Shown here: one piece after another, positions 22,853-34,307 of the stretch
Numbering within the stretch: the stretch's first letter is position 1
Layout: every line of letters starts with the position of its first letter
Notes under the pieces: generated by a model
What the model was told of the DNA's origin: nothing
What the model saw: the letters and a program-made list of their open reading frames with translations, nothing else
The model's database searches: none
Position numbers and translations under genes: made by a program
From: Congeria kusceri
Lineage: Eukaryota; Mollusca; Bivalvia; Myida; Dreissenidae
Direction: 5' to 3'
DNA: 64,000 nt
NCBI GenBank assembly: GCA_027627225.1
Contig: CM051026.1
Location: 7,514,915-7,578,914 of the forward strand

Positions 22853-25690
22853 ACAATATTGGCTGATTAATATGTGCGATCAATTGATTTATGTTTGGAT
22901 ATATATCATCACACAGAAAAAACATAAGAACTGTAAATCTTACTTGGAATGATATATTTTATGTTTTAAGTGATATGATGGTATGTGATGTTACGTCAAT
23001 AGCCCCAATTTTTCACACTGACCTCGCATACCATTCTTTTCTTGAAACGTTGGTCATTTTATATAGTCCGCTAACCTGTTTTGGAACGTGGGAACAGGAA
23101 AGGTTGCTAAATTATTAATTGTATAAAATGATCAGCATGTTGTATGTTTGGTAGGGTCTTCCTTTAGTGGTGAACATTATAAATAAAGCAGATAAATTGT
23201 CTATATAAAGTCCACAACAATCAGTGTATTACAGTATGTCTATTAAAACATAAGAAACCAATACAGAAATATATATAGTACTACACTGCTACGCACATGC
23301 TCTTTATTGATTTCAAGAATCACGTGAATATCATGTGACACAAAGTTGCATAACTGTTACATTGTGTGAATAAAATGAACAACTGTAAAATATTGGTGTT
23401 TACAATTCAGTGTGTATTTAAAATACATCATTTAATGAACTACAAGAAAACAGGTAAAACATATAATTTAACTGTATGTTACATATTACATATCTATTTC
23501 TTACCTTAATGATATTTCTTTCAAATTTAAACTCATAAATATAAATTAACATTAGTTTACCAAAAAGCACGACATACATATGCTCCGCATACTAACAAGT
23601 ATAAGACCAAGAAACGGCACGTTTATTACGCGTAACGTCTTGTTATATATTGCATACTGAAATATATCATAGAAACTAATGATTTTTACAAAAGCAAGGA
23701 CGAAGTGTTGCGTTTGTTGCGTGCAAATGTGAAACACCCAACTAACATGTTTTTTATCAGTCCATAAACACACATTTTATTGCGTGGTCTAATTATACAA
23801 TAAACTTGAGACAACCCCAAAGTTTACATACTTCTAATCGGATTAAGTTTTCAACATCAGATTTGTCAACGTTGGAAATGTCTATTAACAATTAAACAAT
23901 TAAGCATACAATTCAACATGATCGGTAAGCTATCGGTATAAAGAACCTCTTATGCGTTGACTTCTGTCCGTCACCAAATTGTATTTCATTCACAAATAAG
24001 CCTTCATAGTTATAACAAGTGACCAAACATTCACATGTAATCTGTTGAAACTAGTCAGGTCTGGCAAGTAAAACCAGTTATTGATCCTGTTTGGTAAACT
24101 AAATCCTGTTCTTATATTCCCTGTATCACCCATTTCAGCACTGATCTTATTTAAACTTGCTAAATTTTAAGTGGAAAGTAATTTAATGTTTGGAGAGGTA
24201 GAAATTTTTGAATAACACTTGGTATTTCAATTAGATCATTACCTTTCATGAAATGAAATCAAAATAAAAAACTTTTGTAGACAATGAGTTAGACAGATAA
24301 GTTTAATTAATGATATTTTGTCAATACTTTGCGCAGCAAAGTTCTGAGATCTTCCAACCAAATTTTTATTTGTATTCCTTCGTTTACAATTTCAGTGATT
24401 GATTTCCATCTGTCCACTGCAGTCTTGCTCTCATTTCCAGTTGGAGTTCATCCCGTCTTTGTATATAAACTTGAATCTTTCATTATAGAAAACCAATTTT
24501 TCATTCTTCGAGACCAATGTGTTATTGTTTTTTGAAGAGTTTATGATAATATCTGTAAGTATTGTAGTAAGATTACAACCATATTTAACTGAATGGGATT
24601 CTGCTGAAAACAACAGGACTGTTATTCTCTTGGAATTATAGTTTGTATTAACGCATGACATGGGTTAACGAGTTATGTGATAAATTGTTATCAAGTAATA
24701 AGTAGCTGGTCTAATAATTTCAGTAGAAAACTCGGACAGTAATTCCTAGTGCAGATTAATTGGGTGTTACAATTCCAGGGAGAGAACTCAGTTAGACTCC
24801 TCAAACTAAAACAACCACAGTTATCTCCCCTGCATTATTGATATGAGTTGGTTTATCAACTTGTGGGGTTATTTTAAAGCAATGGTGAAATATACTAGGT
24901 TAAATACTTGAACAAAATGTCTGTTATTTTGTACAATAACTCTGAGAAAAAAGGATTAAAGATGCAACTTTAAAGTTATATGTGAGGGTCTTAAATATAT
25001 TATAACATGAGTAGCTTAAGTCCACTGGTGTCATATATATATATATATCATGTTCATGAATAGTAATGTAAAGACATATACAAGTTTGAATGAAAATTGT
25101 ATGCCAGATAATCACAATAAATTATATTTTGTGTTGTAACATGATATTGAAATAAATTATTTTGATTGATCAAAATAGAGACTTAAGCCTGTTATTTTTT
25201 AAGACAGTTTGAAAAATTGGACTGAGGTGATTTATTAAAGGTAACGTTTGAAAAATTGCATCGATGCTCCTACTTGAAAACAATATGTACTGGTTCTACT
25301 ACGCAAACAGACTTGGGCATGTCTAACTACATGCGTTATACACACTAAATAACGAAATATGTTATTGACCTTGCACATTTTGATTATGCAGCCTGTTTCT
25401 GTCGCTCGTTAAGTAGCCGCCGTTCTGCAAATTCACTTAGTCTCTGACGACACCTCCGTTTCCTACAATGCCCTCCTGCAGATGACCATATCTGTTCATT
25501 ACAACCTACCAGATGCACTGCTTTTACTGTAATATGTTCCTTTTTATACAGCCTAAATTACTGTTGTAACCTATTTTAGTACTTTATTAATTGTACATGC
25601 AGTAACCATAAATGCTCAACATATATTTAAACAGTTTACATTTCTTTTAATGGCAAACACAGTTTAAATTCCTGTTTTATAGTTTTGTTC
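22853..25690. other. AT-rich intergenic sequence, nothing recognised
   Basis: Several short frames, longest 76 codons at 24431-24661 on the minus strand, none with a recognisable motif. A short (AT)n tract lies near 25035. Confidence 0.4.
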
Positions 25691-25698
25691 CCTATTGT

Positions 25699-25926
25699 TC
25701 ATGTGTCAATAACAATTCTTTCAGTCATCAAAAATGACAATGACAGTTCATTTTTGATCGTGGAAATTCTCACCAATGCATCTAGCAGATGTTGAGACAA
25801 TTTGACTCTTTGAGGAGTAAACAGGGTATTAGTATTCACCAAACTGAAAACATTATCAGAAATGTTACCTGTTATATCTGAACTACTTTTAAGATCACTT
25901 GTCAGTGTATAATGGCTACTGCACAT
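25699..25926 (-). pseudogene. Possible C-terminal relic of a hAT-type transposase
   Basis: Minus-strand frame of 75 codons with NVFSLVNTNTLFTPQR followed by VKLSQHLLDALVRI. This resembles the hAT dimerisation region, in which a VFS motif is followed by a TPQR-type basic stretch and a helix with an ALV/ALM-R-I core. Everything upstream (catalytic region, zinc finger) is missing, so it is at best a decayed fragment. Recognition is by eye. Confidence 0.4.
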
Positions 25927-26034
25927 TGTTTTGGGAGCATATTATTCATCTGCATAAACCGTTGTGCTGTGTGAATGCTTGTTGTTGTTAAGAAGTGTTC
26001 TATGACCAGTTTCCTAATAAGTATGTGATATTTT

Positions 26035-26275
26035 CTGATTAATGGTGATCACAGAAAAATAATGATAATGACTGTGGTTGTGGAAATGATGATGATGATG
26101 ATGATTATTATGATGATGACAATGATGAGAATGAGGTTGACAATGATGATGATGATTATGGAGTTGGTGATTAGTCTGATGATGATCTTGTTGCTCGTGT
26201 GATGATAGTGATTCTCTTCATGACGCTCATCATGACAATGATAATGTTGATGAAGACAATGATGAAAATATATAA
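26035..26275 (+). repeat. Imperfect (GAT)n microsatellite
   Basis: GATGATGATGATGATTATTA and similar GAT/AAT triplets with decay towards both ends. Similar tracts are at 33085-33560 and 44081-44275. Confidence 0.85.
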
Positions 26276-26561
26276 TGATATGTTACTTTAATGTTGGTCA
26301 GCTGAGGTGCTTTTCAAAACGCGGATTTGTGAGTGTTATACAAGTATAGTTTGACACAATGAACTTAAGATAAATAATAGATCATTATTAGAAGATTTGA
26401 AAATTTCAAAACTGTGTTTTAGGAAAAGTAAAATTACTATGAATCCTGAATAAAGTAATTGTTCAGCCAAATTTCATATCATTAGACTGTATTTAGACCA
26501 TCACAAAACATATAACTGGTGTAAACTGTTAAAGTCACTGTTCTGGAGAGATTGTGTACCT

Positions 26562-26636
26562 GCTGGGTTAGCTCAGTCGGTAGAGCACTCGCCATGTAAG
26601 CGAGAGGTCCCGGGTTCGAGTCCCGGACTGGCTGCA
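26562..26636 (+). tRNA. tRNA-Thr(TGT)-like sequence, probably SINE-derived
   Basis: Has TAGCTCAGTCGGTAGAGC (D arm, A-box), anticodon arm CTCGC-CATGTAA-GCGAG with TGT in the anticodon position, and a perfect T arm CCGGG-TTCGAGT-CCCGG (B-box). The acceptor strands GCTGGGT and ACTGGCT pair poorly (two mismatches and three G-T pairs), and there is no T-run terminator after it. It is therefore more likely the head of a decayed SINE or a tRNA pseudogene than a working tRNA gene. Confidence 0.5.
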
Positions 26637-27116
26637 CTATGTTCTCACCCTGTGACCTCATAGCATTTATTACTGCGTCATGCAATTGGTGTTTTACAAT
26701 TGATGTGAATTGATTGAATTAATATTTTCTGATCAAGGTTCTTTTTTTTTTCTAATATATTGGTATTCTTTAAGTTTACTGGGGTTGGGTTGAAAGTCAA
26801 ATGTTATGCAGTTAGTAAGGATTGTCTCTAGCAGTTATAATCTTTAATTTTACAATTTCGTAATTGATATGTTGACTCGCTCAACAGTTGGCAGTTTAAG
26901 TTTACGGTTAGGGTTAGGATTTAACCTATGTTGGAAATGTGCCACACAGACTGAACCAGTTTAAAAATACAAGCAAAATCTGAAATGGTCGAAGGGAGAT
27001 AACCTGCTCTAGGCAGACTAATTGACAATTCTACCTGGTGACAGACAGACTGGCACAGTGATGAGTTTGAACGCTTAACATGTTCTTATTGTAGAGCTTA
27101 GCACCACATCTCTGGG

Positions 27117-27600
27117 TTAAAGGGACTATGTCATCGAAAAGGGCCTCAAGGGGGCAATTTTTAGAATAAAATCTGAAATTGATAGATAAATGCTGGCATA
27201 TGATAACGGTTAAAACATGGTATATATAATGGGAAAAGAGTTTACGCATTCTGAGATAAAAATCAATTTATAATATGGGTTGTGTTTGTTTGCCCCTTTT
27301 CCTGTTTACATTTTGATGTCAGAATTGTGAGAATTTGGTTTAACCAGAGTTAACACATGACTTCTTACCAAGCATGATGGCTCTGTTGATTAAAGCGCTG
27401 TCTACTGTCATTTCTTCGAATGGTTCCTAAGTCGTGAGTTAGATACCTGCTAGGGGTTTTAATTTTTGCTGACATTTTTGCTAATTTGTTTTTTTCAAAT
27501 ATTTTATTGTGTATGATATTATTTTTATTTATTTAATGCTCAGTTCTTAGTAAAGAGCATTTCTATAAAATAATATAATTTATAGTGCAATAGGAAGCCA
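27117..27600 (+). repeat. TTAAAGGGAC element with internal tRNA-like segment, copy 1
   Basis: Starts TTAAAGGGACTATGTCATCG. It matches 44521-45000 along its length (GGCATATGATAACGGTTAAA, GTTTGTTTGCCCCTTTTCCTG, TTTACATTTTGATGTCAGAA). About 260 bp in lies a decayed tRNA-like segment (27379-27455: GGCTCTGTTGATTAAAGCGC, GTGAGTTAGATACC), then T-rich and AT-rich sequence. Confidence 0.65.
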
Positions 27601-27654
27601 ATGTTCTGATGATTCTTTAAAGAATCCTTCAATGATTAGGGAAGTAATTTCCAT

Positions 27655-27730
27655 TAGGCCAAAAATAAAATTACTTTTGTTTCCCTCTCCCAACCGATCC
27701 ACTGAAATTGCCTCGACCCTAAATTTTTGC
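27655..27730. mobile_element. Fragment of the TTAGGCC inverted-repeat family
   Basis: TTAGGCCAAAAATAAAATTA and CTTTTGTTTCCCTCTCCCAA match the start of the sequence at 28169-28260 (AAGGCCAAAAATAAAAATAT, GTTCGTTTCCGCTTCCCGAC) and loosely the ends of the nested element at 1521-2075. The SINE at 27731 interrupts it. Confidence 0.45.
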
Positions 27731-28010
27731 CGGGCCGGCTAGCTCAGTTGGTAGAGCGCTGGACTACAAATCCGAGGATCGCGGGTACCATTCCCAGCCC
27801 AGCCACATAACTTTTGTGGGGATTGGTCATGAAATTATTTCTACGGCCATTCTCCCCCTACCTCTGATTCAAGTAGGGCAGTTGTCAGTTACTGACATAA
27901 GTATGTGCACTCAGTACCGGTAACCCAGCTTACCCAGGAAAAGTGCGAGTAATTTAACTGACTGAAATACTTTTGAATACAGCAAAAAATCCAAACAAAC
28001 AAACAAATAT
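27731..28010 (+). mobile_element. tRNA-headed SINE, near full length
   Basis: Head 27731-27806 has A-box TAGCTCAGTTGGTAGAGCGC and a decayed B-box GGGTACCATTCCC, with ACA in the anticodon position. The body carries GTAGGGCAGTTGTCAGTTAC, TGACATAAGTATGTGCACTC, AGTACCGGTAACCCAGCTTA and CCCAGGAAAAGTGCGAGTAA. The tail is AAAAAATCC then (AAAC)n. Layout and tail are those of mollusc tRNA SINEs; it may be of the V-SINE/RUDI class, but I could not compare it. AAATTTTT before the head and AAATATTTTTT after the tail are a possible imperfect target duplication. Confidence 0.7.
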
Positions 28011-28164
28011 TTTTTCGGGTTTCAAGGGGGTATAAATATTTTATCCTTCAAGCAATGTGTGTTAGGGACGAGTAATGAAAGTTGGTGAAGTTATTTCTTA
28101 ATGCTTGATTCAAAAGGTTTTAATGAAGAAAACAGTCATTGGATCAATATATGGTAAAACATTT

Positions 28165-28290
28165 AATAGGTAAGGCCAAAAATAAAAATATGTTCGTTTC
28201 CGCTTCCCGACCCATGCAAAATAGGGTTGGGTAGGTAGGTAGGAAAAAAAACTCTTTTTTCCTATTTTTTTTTATTTTGAAAATAGCCTA
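28165..28290. mobile_element. Second fragment of the TTAGGCC inverted-repeat family
   Basis: GTAAGGCCAAAAATAAAAAT, GTTTCCGCTTCCCGACCC and AGGGTTGGGTAGGTAGGTAG, then a T-rich run. GGGTAGGTAGGTCGG also occurs inside the nested element at 1749-1763, linking the two. Confidence 0.5.
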
Positions 28291-29040
28291 CATTTGTGTA
28301 AATTGAACTACTTTAGCAATTTATTAAATGCTATAACAATATGTACATGTAAATGTATTACAGACAGATTAAACCTTAACTAGATCGTAAAATACATAAT
28401 AATACTAATCATGGATGTACTACTCGTAATATTTGTTATATTCTTTATATTTAAGAAATGATAGCAAATCATAACGTATTAGGGAGAAGGGACGTTATTT
28501 GAGAATTGGAACATAATGCAATGACATGTACAGAAAACCAAATTCAAGACTCAAATTTATTAATCCATATTCCGATGTCCATAAGAAACTAATCCATTCA
28601 CAGACCTTCAGTGGACTTTGAAAACTGACAATAGCTACTCATATTGAAATCATAATCAATTAGCTATACATAATTTTTGTGATATAAACATGCACACATG
28701 TCCAACATATGGAAAATGTGTTTGCCAGTAATCTAATGGGCACTGTTCGTAAATCTAATGTGGGATGTGTTGTGTTGATCATGCAATTGATGACAAATGT
28801 GCGTAGAGAAAAACTAAACATATAAACTAATCTATATTCCACATAAAACTATGCAAAGGTGTGAATGTTTTTTTTATTTTTATTATTCCAATGATATAAA
28901 TAAAAAATGCAAGTATTATTATTTAATGCTGCCATTTACATTTGTTTTCAAAACCATTTAACTGTATATATCAATTTTCCTTAAATTATTCATAACATGT
29001 GAATAACGTCTTTTGAGTATAACAAATAGTATGTTTTGAC
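28291..29040. other. AT-rich sequence, nothing recognised
   Basis: No supported feature. Confidence 0.4.
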
Positions 29041-29410
29041 CGTACCAAGTGGGACATGTTGCAGCTGATGCTAGAGATTGTAGAGAGGGTTCATCAGTGT
29101 TCCCTGTTCATTTCCAATCAGTCTCAATCAAACCTAGGCTGCTATTTGCTATGCAGGTCATGCTGGTATAGTTGGTTGATGTGTTCCAGATTTGAGATAC
29201 TAGTTTGTCACAACATAATTGTGTTTTTCCAAAAGCTCCTGGATACATTGTTAATAGAGCTGTAAAACAATATGCGGCCAATAGTGAAGAACAATTTGTT
29301 CAGTGCCCTTCAGAGCCAATACATTTCACAGATTGTGAAAGGTTCTGTCTTCAGTACTGTCAGTTTTCAAAGAGTTTTAAACATCACAAGCAAATGATAC
29401 ATTTGTAAGT
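29041..29410 (+). pseudogene. Possible decayed coding fragment, unknown family
   Basis: The frame at 29205-29408 reads APGYIVNRAVKQYAANSEEQ and then FVQCPSEPIHFTDCERFC, which looks protein-like (balanced composition, Cys pairs), and ends ATTTG|GTAAGT at a possible donor. The frame just upstream shifts and holds a stop. A 50-bp segment around the 3' end (CATCACAAGCAAATGATACA) is tandemly duplicated at 29384-29460. I do not recognise the family, and no function is proposed. Confidence 0.3.
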
Positions 29411-29794
29411 TTATTTCTTTGAAAATCATTTAAACACCACAAGCAAATGATACATTTGTAAGGTTATTTCTTTGAAAATCATTTGAATCAGTTAATACCA
29501 ATAATATTTCACATAGATAAAATAATACTATGTTGTTGTTTTTTTAATCGGATTATGTTGATATAAGGCCGAACACAACTCTTTTGGCATTGGTTGTTTG
29601 TATAATTAACATATTTAGTGTTTTCTAGTTCAAAATACGGGTTATCAATACGATGTAAAAACATAATATTCGGGTAAGCTTGTCAATACCCAGGTTGTGT
29701 AGAAAAGCATTATTGTGAAAAACATCTAATATCACACAAGATTACTAATAATTTAATTGGCCATAAGTGAAAATATGACATTAAATGCCCAGAA

Positions 29795-30180
29795 CATATG
29801 CATTAAAAAATATGTCTGTACGAGTGGCTGTTGTCATTCACTGTGGAGAGTAAGATTGCTCTGCATCATCCAGGCATTCACCCCTTTGCTAGTTACATGC
29901 TTATCTGGAGCTCCAAGAAGATCGTGTCTGAGAAAGTGCTGAACCCGTTGCCGACAAAGAAGCTGACACAGAGTCCGTCTATGGTGCTCACTTCCCAAAG
30001 ACATATGAAGCTGTCGAGACCATTCGCTGTTTGCAGTTGCTACAATAATTATGTGTTGTGCTGTCTCTATAGATATCTGGTGGCGGTGCTGGTGTTTCCT
30101 ATGCCTTGTCCAGTGTGTCAGTCCTTGCCCTGTTGTTTGTTTAACATGGTCATCATTTCATGGATTTGGACTGTTTCTTA
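29795..30180 (+). pseudogene. Decayed coding sequence, unknown family, with frame changes
   Basis: GC is higher than the flanks, and three protein-like stretches occur in order but in different frames: YEWLLSFTVESKIALHHPG continuing to SYMLIWSSKKIVSEK (to about 29930); then ESAEPVADKEADTESVYGAH continuing to FPKTYEAVETIRCLQLLQ and a stop; then, after the acceptor-like CTGTCTCTATAG, ISGGGAGVSYALSSVSVLAL ending LFV and TAA at about 30142. This looks like one gene or element broken by at least one frameshift. I do not recognise it. The last stretch is hydrophobic and could be a membrane tail. Confidence 0.35.
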
Positions 30181-30184
30181 GCGC

Positions 30185-30690
30185 AAGTATCTGTCATTAT
30201 AGTTTGTTTTCATTAACTCAGAGTGAATGTGTTGCTGTCAATTTCCTCCTTCATTTCCGAAACCCCTCCGTTAAGATGGTGGCCGTGCATTTTTCCCTGT
30301 TCATTGTTGCCTTATAATTGCCATTAATTATCTGCATACCAAATTGGTCAAATGCTATGCTCAAAATTGGTATTGTCCTTCATATTGCCTTTATTATGAC
30401 TTTCAGCTGATTAACTGCCTGGAAATGTTTTTCGTGAGCAATTTCTTGGCTTGTAATTCCTTTTATTTAGTTGCATATGTGGTCGCTGTCTAAAATAGCA
30501 TATTTCTGTATTACACTTTGAATTCAAAGAAACCACATTTCAACAATTTGTCTAATTGTCTATAAAAACAAATTAAGGAAGTGTTTAGTTAGTTGTGGTT
30601 GTGAACCATTTGTGAGTCACATTACAAAACTGACATGTTGTTTGCCCCGCAAACAGAATAATCTGTCAGCTCCACAGACAGGGTAGGTTA
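30185..30690. other. Sequence with no recognised feature
   Basis: AAGATGGTGGCCGTGCATTT at 30273 resembles the GGCCGCCAG repeat seen in intron 1, but too little is present to assign. Confidence 0.4.
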
Positions 30691-30693
30691 AAC

Positions 30694-31290
30694 TGATCTT
30701 TTTCACAAATACCAAGTACTGGTTCTACCCATGAAATTAACTTTCTCACATACACCAAGAACTGGTTCTCTCCAAAGAATGGACTTTCTGACATACACAA
30801 TTTACCCATGAAATGGACATTTACTGACATACACCAACTGCTGGTTTCTACCCAGGAAGTGAACTTTCTCAAAGACACCAAGAACCCATTCTATCCCAGG
30901 AATGAATATTCTGACAAACCCCAAGAACTGGGAAATGGACTTTCTCAATACACCAAGTACTGGTTCTACCCATGAAATGGATTTTTTTACAAAAACCAAG
31001 ACCTGGTTATACCCAGGAAACGAACTTTCTCTTAGACACCAAGAAATGGTTCTACACAGGAAATGAACTTTTTCACACACACCAAGTACAGGTTCTGCCC
31101 ATGAAATGGGCTTTCTCACATACATCAACTGCTGGTTCTACCCAGAAAGTGAACTTTCTCAAAGCACCAAGAAATAGTTCTACACAGGAAATTGACTTTC
31201 TCAAAAACACCAAGAACTTGTTCTACCCAGGAAATGAACTTCCTAACTTTCTAACGGACACCAATAACTGGTTCTACCCAAAAAATGGAA
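30694..31290 (+). repeat. 43-bp minisatellite matching the body of the Arg-type SINE
   Basis: About 14 units with the consensus CTTTCTCAAAGACACCAAGA then ACTGGTTCTACCCAGGAAAT then GAA. Two units are shortened. The first unit reads GATCTTTTTCACAAATACCA then AGTACTGGTTCTACCCATG, which aligns base for base with the minus strand of the SINE at 42591-42726 (GATCTTTCTCAAGACACCAA, GTACTGGTTCTACCCAGGG). Open frames on both strands follow from the unit lacking stops and are not genes. Confidence 0.8.
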
Positions 31291-31593
31291 TTTATTATTT
31301 AAACTAAGCACTACGACTCAGCAACTGGACTTGAGTATCTCAAATAATATATTCAGCATAAACTGGTTAAACTAACAATGCAAAATGAAAGTTGAAACAG
31401 TGAAACCAAAGCCTGGAGAGTTCAGGTAATACTAAGGCTTCATTGCATGTGGTGTTTATGTTGAACAGCAGTCCTTTACATAAATCTAAATATAAACTAT
31501 TTACTCTAGGTTGGGTGATGGTTGGACCCTTATGCTGTTGCTCACTGCCTTTCAAACTGTTTTAACCACATGTTTAATATTAAAATGTTGCTA

Positions 31594-31950
31594 ATTAAGA
31601 AATAATTTTCGATTTATGGTTGTTTATCGGCCAATAAACAACAATTTGGAGTTCTGATGGGTAGGCATTAAACCACGATAGCGTTAGCCCAAGTTGTTTA
31701 ATAGCCACGCATCAGAACGACACAGAGTTGTTTACTGGCCGATAAACAATGATAATGCATTTTTTTTTTTTTTTTTAACATGCTTTTACTTTTTTTTGCA
31801 ATTGTAATTTGAACTACATTTTACTATGCTCCGCTCAGAATCGGAACTTATTTAGCATTGTTTCGGGGTACTTTAACAACGATTATTTTGTTCTTTGTCT
31901 ATAGAAAAATTAGCGAGTATCATGTAAGAATGATAAATAAATACAAATAT
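31594..31950 (+). mobile_element. Foldback element E, copy 3
   Basis: Starts TTAAGAAATAATTTTCGATT, then GTTGTTTATCGGCCAATAAA, the GTTCTGATGGGTAGGCATTA and AATAGCCACGCATCAGAACG hairpin arms, GTTGTTTACTGGCCGATAAA, and ends with CTTTGTCTATAGAAAAATTA and GAGTATCATGTAAGAATG. A T-run of about 18 at 31760 is local to this copy. Confidence 0.75.
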
Positions 31951-32017
31951 ACGCACATACACTAGAGTTGTGTTGTATATGCTTGCTTTTTGGGAAACAC
32001 ACATTCAATGCCTTCAG

Positions 32018-32225
32018 AAACCGATTTGTTTTGGGACCGATTTGGCCTGTGGCCCAACTGTTTTAAGACCTAATTTGTTTCAGGTCCTATCTGTCTCTTG
32101 ACCAATTTGCTTTGGGACCACTTTGTCTTACAAGCGATCTGTCTTTGACCAGTTTGTCTTGTGATCAAGTGCACTTGGAATCAACCTACGTGTTATTTGG
32201 GACCATATGGTCTTATGGCCTTCTA
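32018..32225 (+). repeat. Degenerate minisatellite, GACC-N-TTTGTYTTG units
   Basis: Loosely repeated units of about 17-24 bp such as CCGATTTGTTTTGGGA, CCGATTTGGCCTGTGG, CCAATTTGCTTTGGGA and CAGTTTGTCTTGTGAT. Unit divergence is high, so the array is old. Confidence 0.6.
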
Positions 32226-33080
32226 GAATTCGGAACACATTTTATCTGGATTGTTTTATCATTGGATCAAATACATTAATGATTGAACACTAATGAGAAA
32301 TATTTTAACCCAAAATTTCAACACTTAAATCTGAGTTAATGATAATAAATTCAGTGCCTGTTTTATTGTTTTGTCATGCACACCAGAATATATTAATTTT
32401 CATTACCTAAAATGATTTCAACCTTCTTACTGCAAACATTGTTAATTATGCCTCTTTAGATAACTCTAAGTTTTGTTTCAAACTCCCATCAAGTTTGCAC
32501 TTCATGTGCATCACGTGCAACTTTGTATTGTTCCAAAAATTAGCTTAAATCCAGTCAGTATAGCAGTTGTTAAGGCTGTGCCAGTGAGTAGTCCTGGGCA
32601 CATATCTATGACGATTTTTAAAACTGTTGTTAACTTAAGTTGAAAATAAGTCGAAATCAGCATTTATATTAACACATTTTGAATTATATTGCAACTTCTT
32701 TGTCAAAATCGTTGAATGAAATACATTTCTTAGTAAAAAAGATATAAATGTTAAAATATTAACATCATAATTTTTGACTAATAGTCCTTATAAATACCAG
32801 CCCAGGTTATTAAGCAATTAGCGTCATATTTTGAATGTTTTCTTTTTAATGTTCTTTGCAGATAAACAATAATTATTGTGCTTCATAGAAAATTGTGTTA
32901 CTAGTCATTAGACGAAATATATAACACATACATTGCTTATTTATTTTGCTGTTTTTTTGCAAATTCCATTTTATGCATTATTTAAAAATTCCGCATGTTT
33001 AGCAATACCAAATTTATTTGGCATCTCGGTGTGTACATATCACATTATGAACTATACCCAGGCTTTAAGTACAACATGAG
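32226..33080. other. AT-rich sequence, nothing recognised
   Basis: No supported feature. Confidence 0.4.
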
Positions 33081-33084
33081 GCTT

Positions 33085-33560
33085 ACGACGATGGTGATGA
33101 TGATTATTTGGAAGATGATGATGATGACGGTTGCGACGACGATGATGATGATGACGACGGCAACGACGATGATTAAGATGGCAACGACGATGATGATGAT
33201 GATGCTGATTAGGACGATGATGATGATGAAACGGCAACGACGATGATTAAGATGACGACGACGATGATGATTATGACGATGATGATGATGACGACGGCAA
33301 CGACGGTGATTAAGATGACGACGACGATGATCATGATTGCGACAACGATGATGACCAAGACGACGATAAAGATGAATTACTGCCACAGATGATATTGATG
33401 ATGATGACGATGATTATGACGTCGGCGATGATGATGATGATGATGACGACGATGATTGTGATAATGGTGATGATGATGATGATGATGCTGACAATTATGA
33501 TGATGTATCATGATGACCATGGCCACGATGATGATGATGATGGAAATGATGGTGACTGTA
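33085..33560 (+). repeat. (GAT/GAC)n microsatellite, about 475 bp
   Basis: Mixed GATGATGAC, GACGACGGCAACGAC and GATTAAGATGAC blocks. An internal block (AAGATGGCAACGACGATGAT and AAGATGACGACGACGATGAT) recurs three or four times at 45-75 bp intervals, so it has higher-order structure. Met/Asp-rich and His/Ile-rich frames here are repeat artefacts. Confidence 0.85.
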
Positions 33561-34270
33561 ATGTTGAAGCCGCTGCTACATTGCTTCCATTCCTGTCAAC
33601 AAACGTTCTCAGTCAAACCGAGAACATTGTCTTGCGCTTTCGAGAGATCGATGCATTCCTGAATATATTTTAAACTTTAAAGTTTTTAGAACATCCGCAT
33701 TTTATTGTGTTTGTCAGAGCAAAGGTCTGACGCATTGCACAATAAATACGAATCTAGCAATGAGACCATGACAAGGGTCAAGAAAGACTTGTTACTGTGT
33801 GGTACTGTGCTTGCATGGAACGGTTGCTAACCCAATATGCGTGTTTCCTGTCGTCTCAAAACATTGCGATTGATCTGCGGTCTGCGACGACCGCAGTGGG
33901 TTGTAACCGGGGCTTAAATTAAATCCTAATGTTCGGTCCATTATGCCTAGATTACATTTAACCAGAGATGAGCCCATATCCTGTCCATATTGCTCCCTTA
34001 AGCCTCCTTGCGAAGATTTTAGCAAAGATTGACAGCAAAGAATATATATTCGTGGATCATTCGCACGGTCAACGCACCCGGAGTCACCTACGATGCCATA
34101 AAACCGAACCGAACCGACAATCCAAACTGTATTTAACTGACTTAATAAGGACAACACAATTTAATATAACTAGTTGGGTTATAAATTCGCTGTTATATGT
34201 ATCAAAATAGTGATACATGATGAAAAATCCGTACTCTTAATTTAAAATAAATATTAAACAACATCAACTT
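33561..34270. other. Mixed sequence without a supported gene
   Basis: The minus-strand frame 33792-34157 (121 codons) holds VGSVRFYGIVGDSGCVDRAN but has no recognisable domain, and the plus strand also has open frames here. I do not call a gene. Confidence 0.35.
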
Positions 34271-34289
34271 TGGAAATTGTCAGTTTCCC

Positions 34290-34307
34290 GCCCCCCCCCC
34301 CCCCCTC
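34290..34307 (+). repeat. Homopolymer C run
   Basis: CCCGCCCCCCCCCCCCCC followed by TCCGG. Similar C runs are at 12621 and 61757. Confidence 0.9.

Noticed and set aside
26562..26636. Functional tRNA-Thr gene
   Set aside because: The acceptor stem is poorly paired and there is no T-run terminator, so it is listed only as tRNA-like.
26893..26910. Telomere-like GGTTAGGGTTAGG
   Set aside because: Only about two units, which is not enough for a telomeric or interstitial telomere repeat.
29831..30181. A single intact 116-codon gene
   Set aside because: The protein-like signal changes frame along the region, so it is described as decayed coding sequence.
33045..33673. Met/Asp-rich and His/Ile-rich frames
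   Set aside because: Products of the GAT/GAC microsatellite.
33792..34157. 121-codon minus-strand frame
   Set aside because: No recognisable family, no splice context, and overlapping open frames on the other strand.
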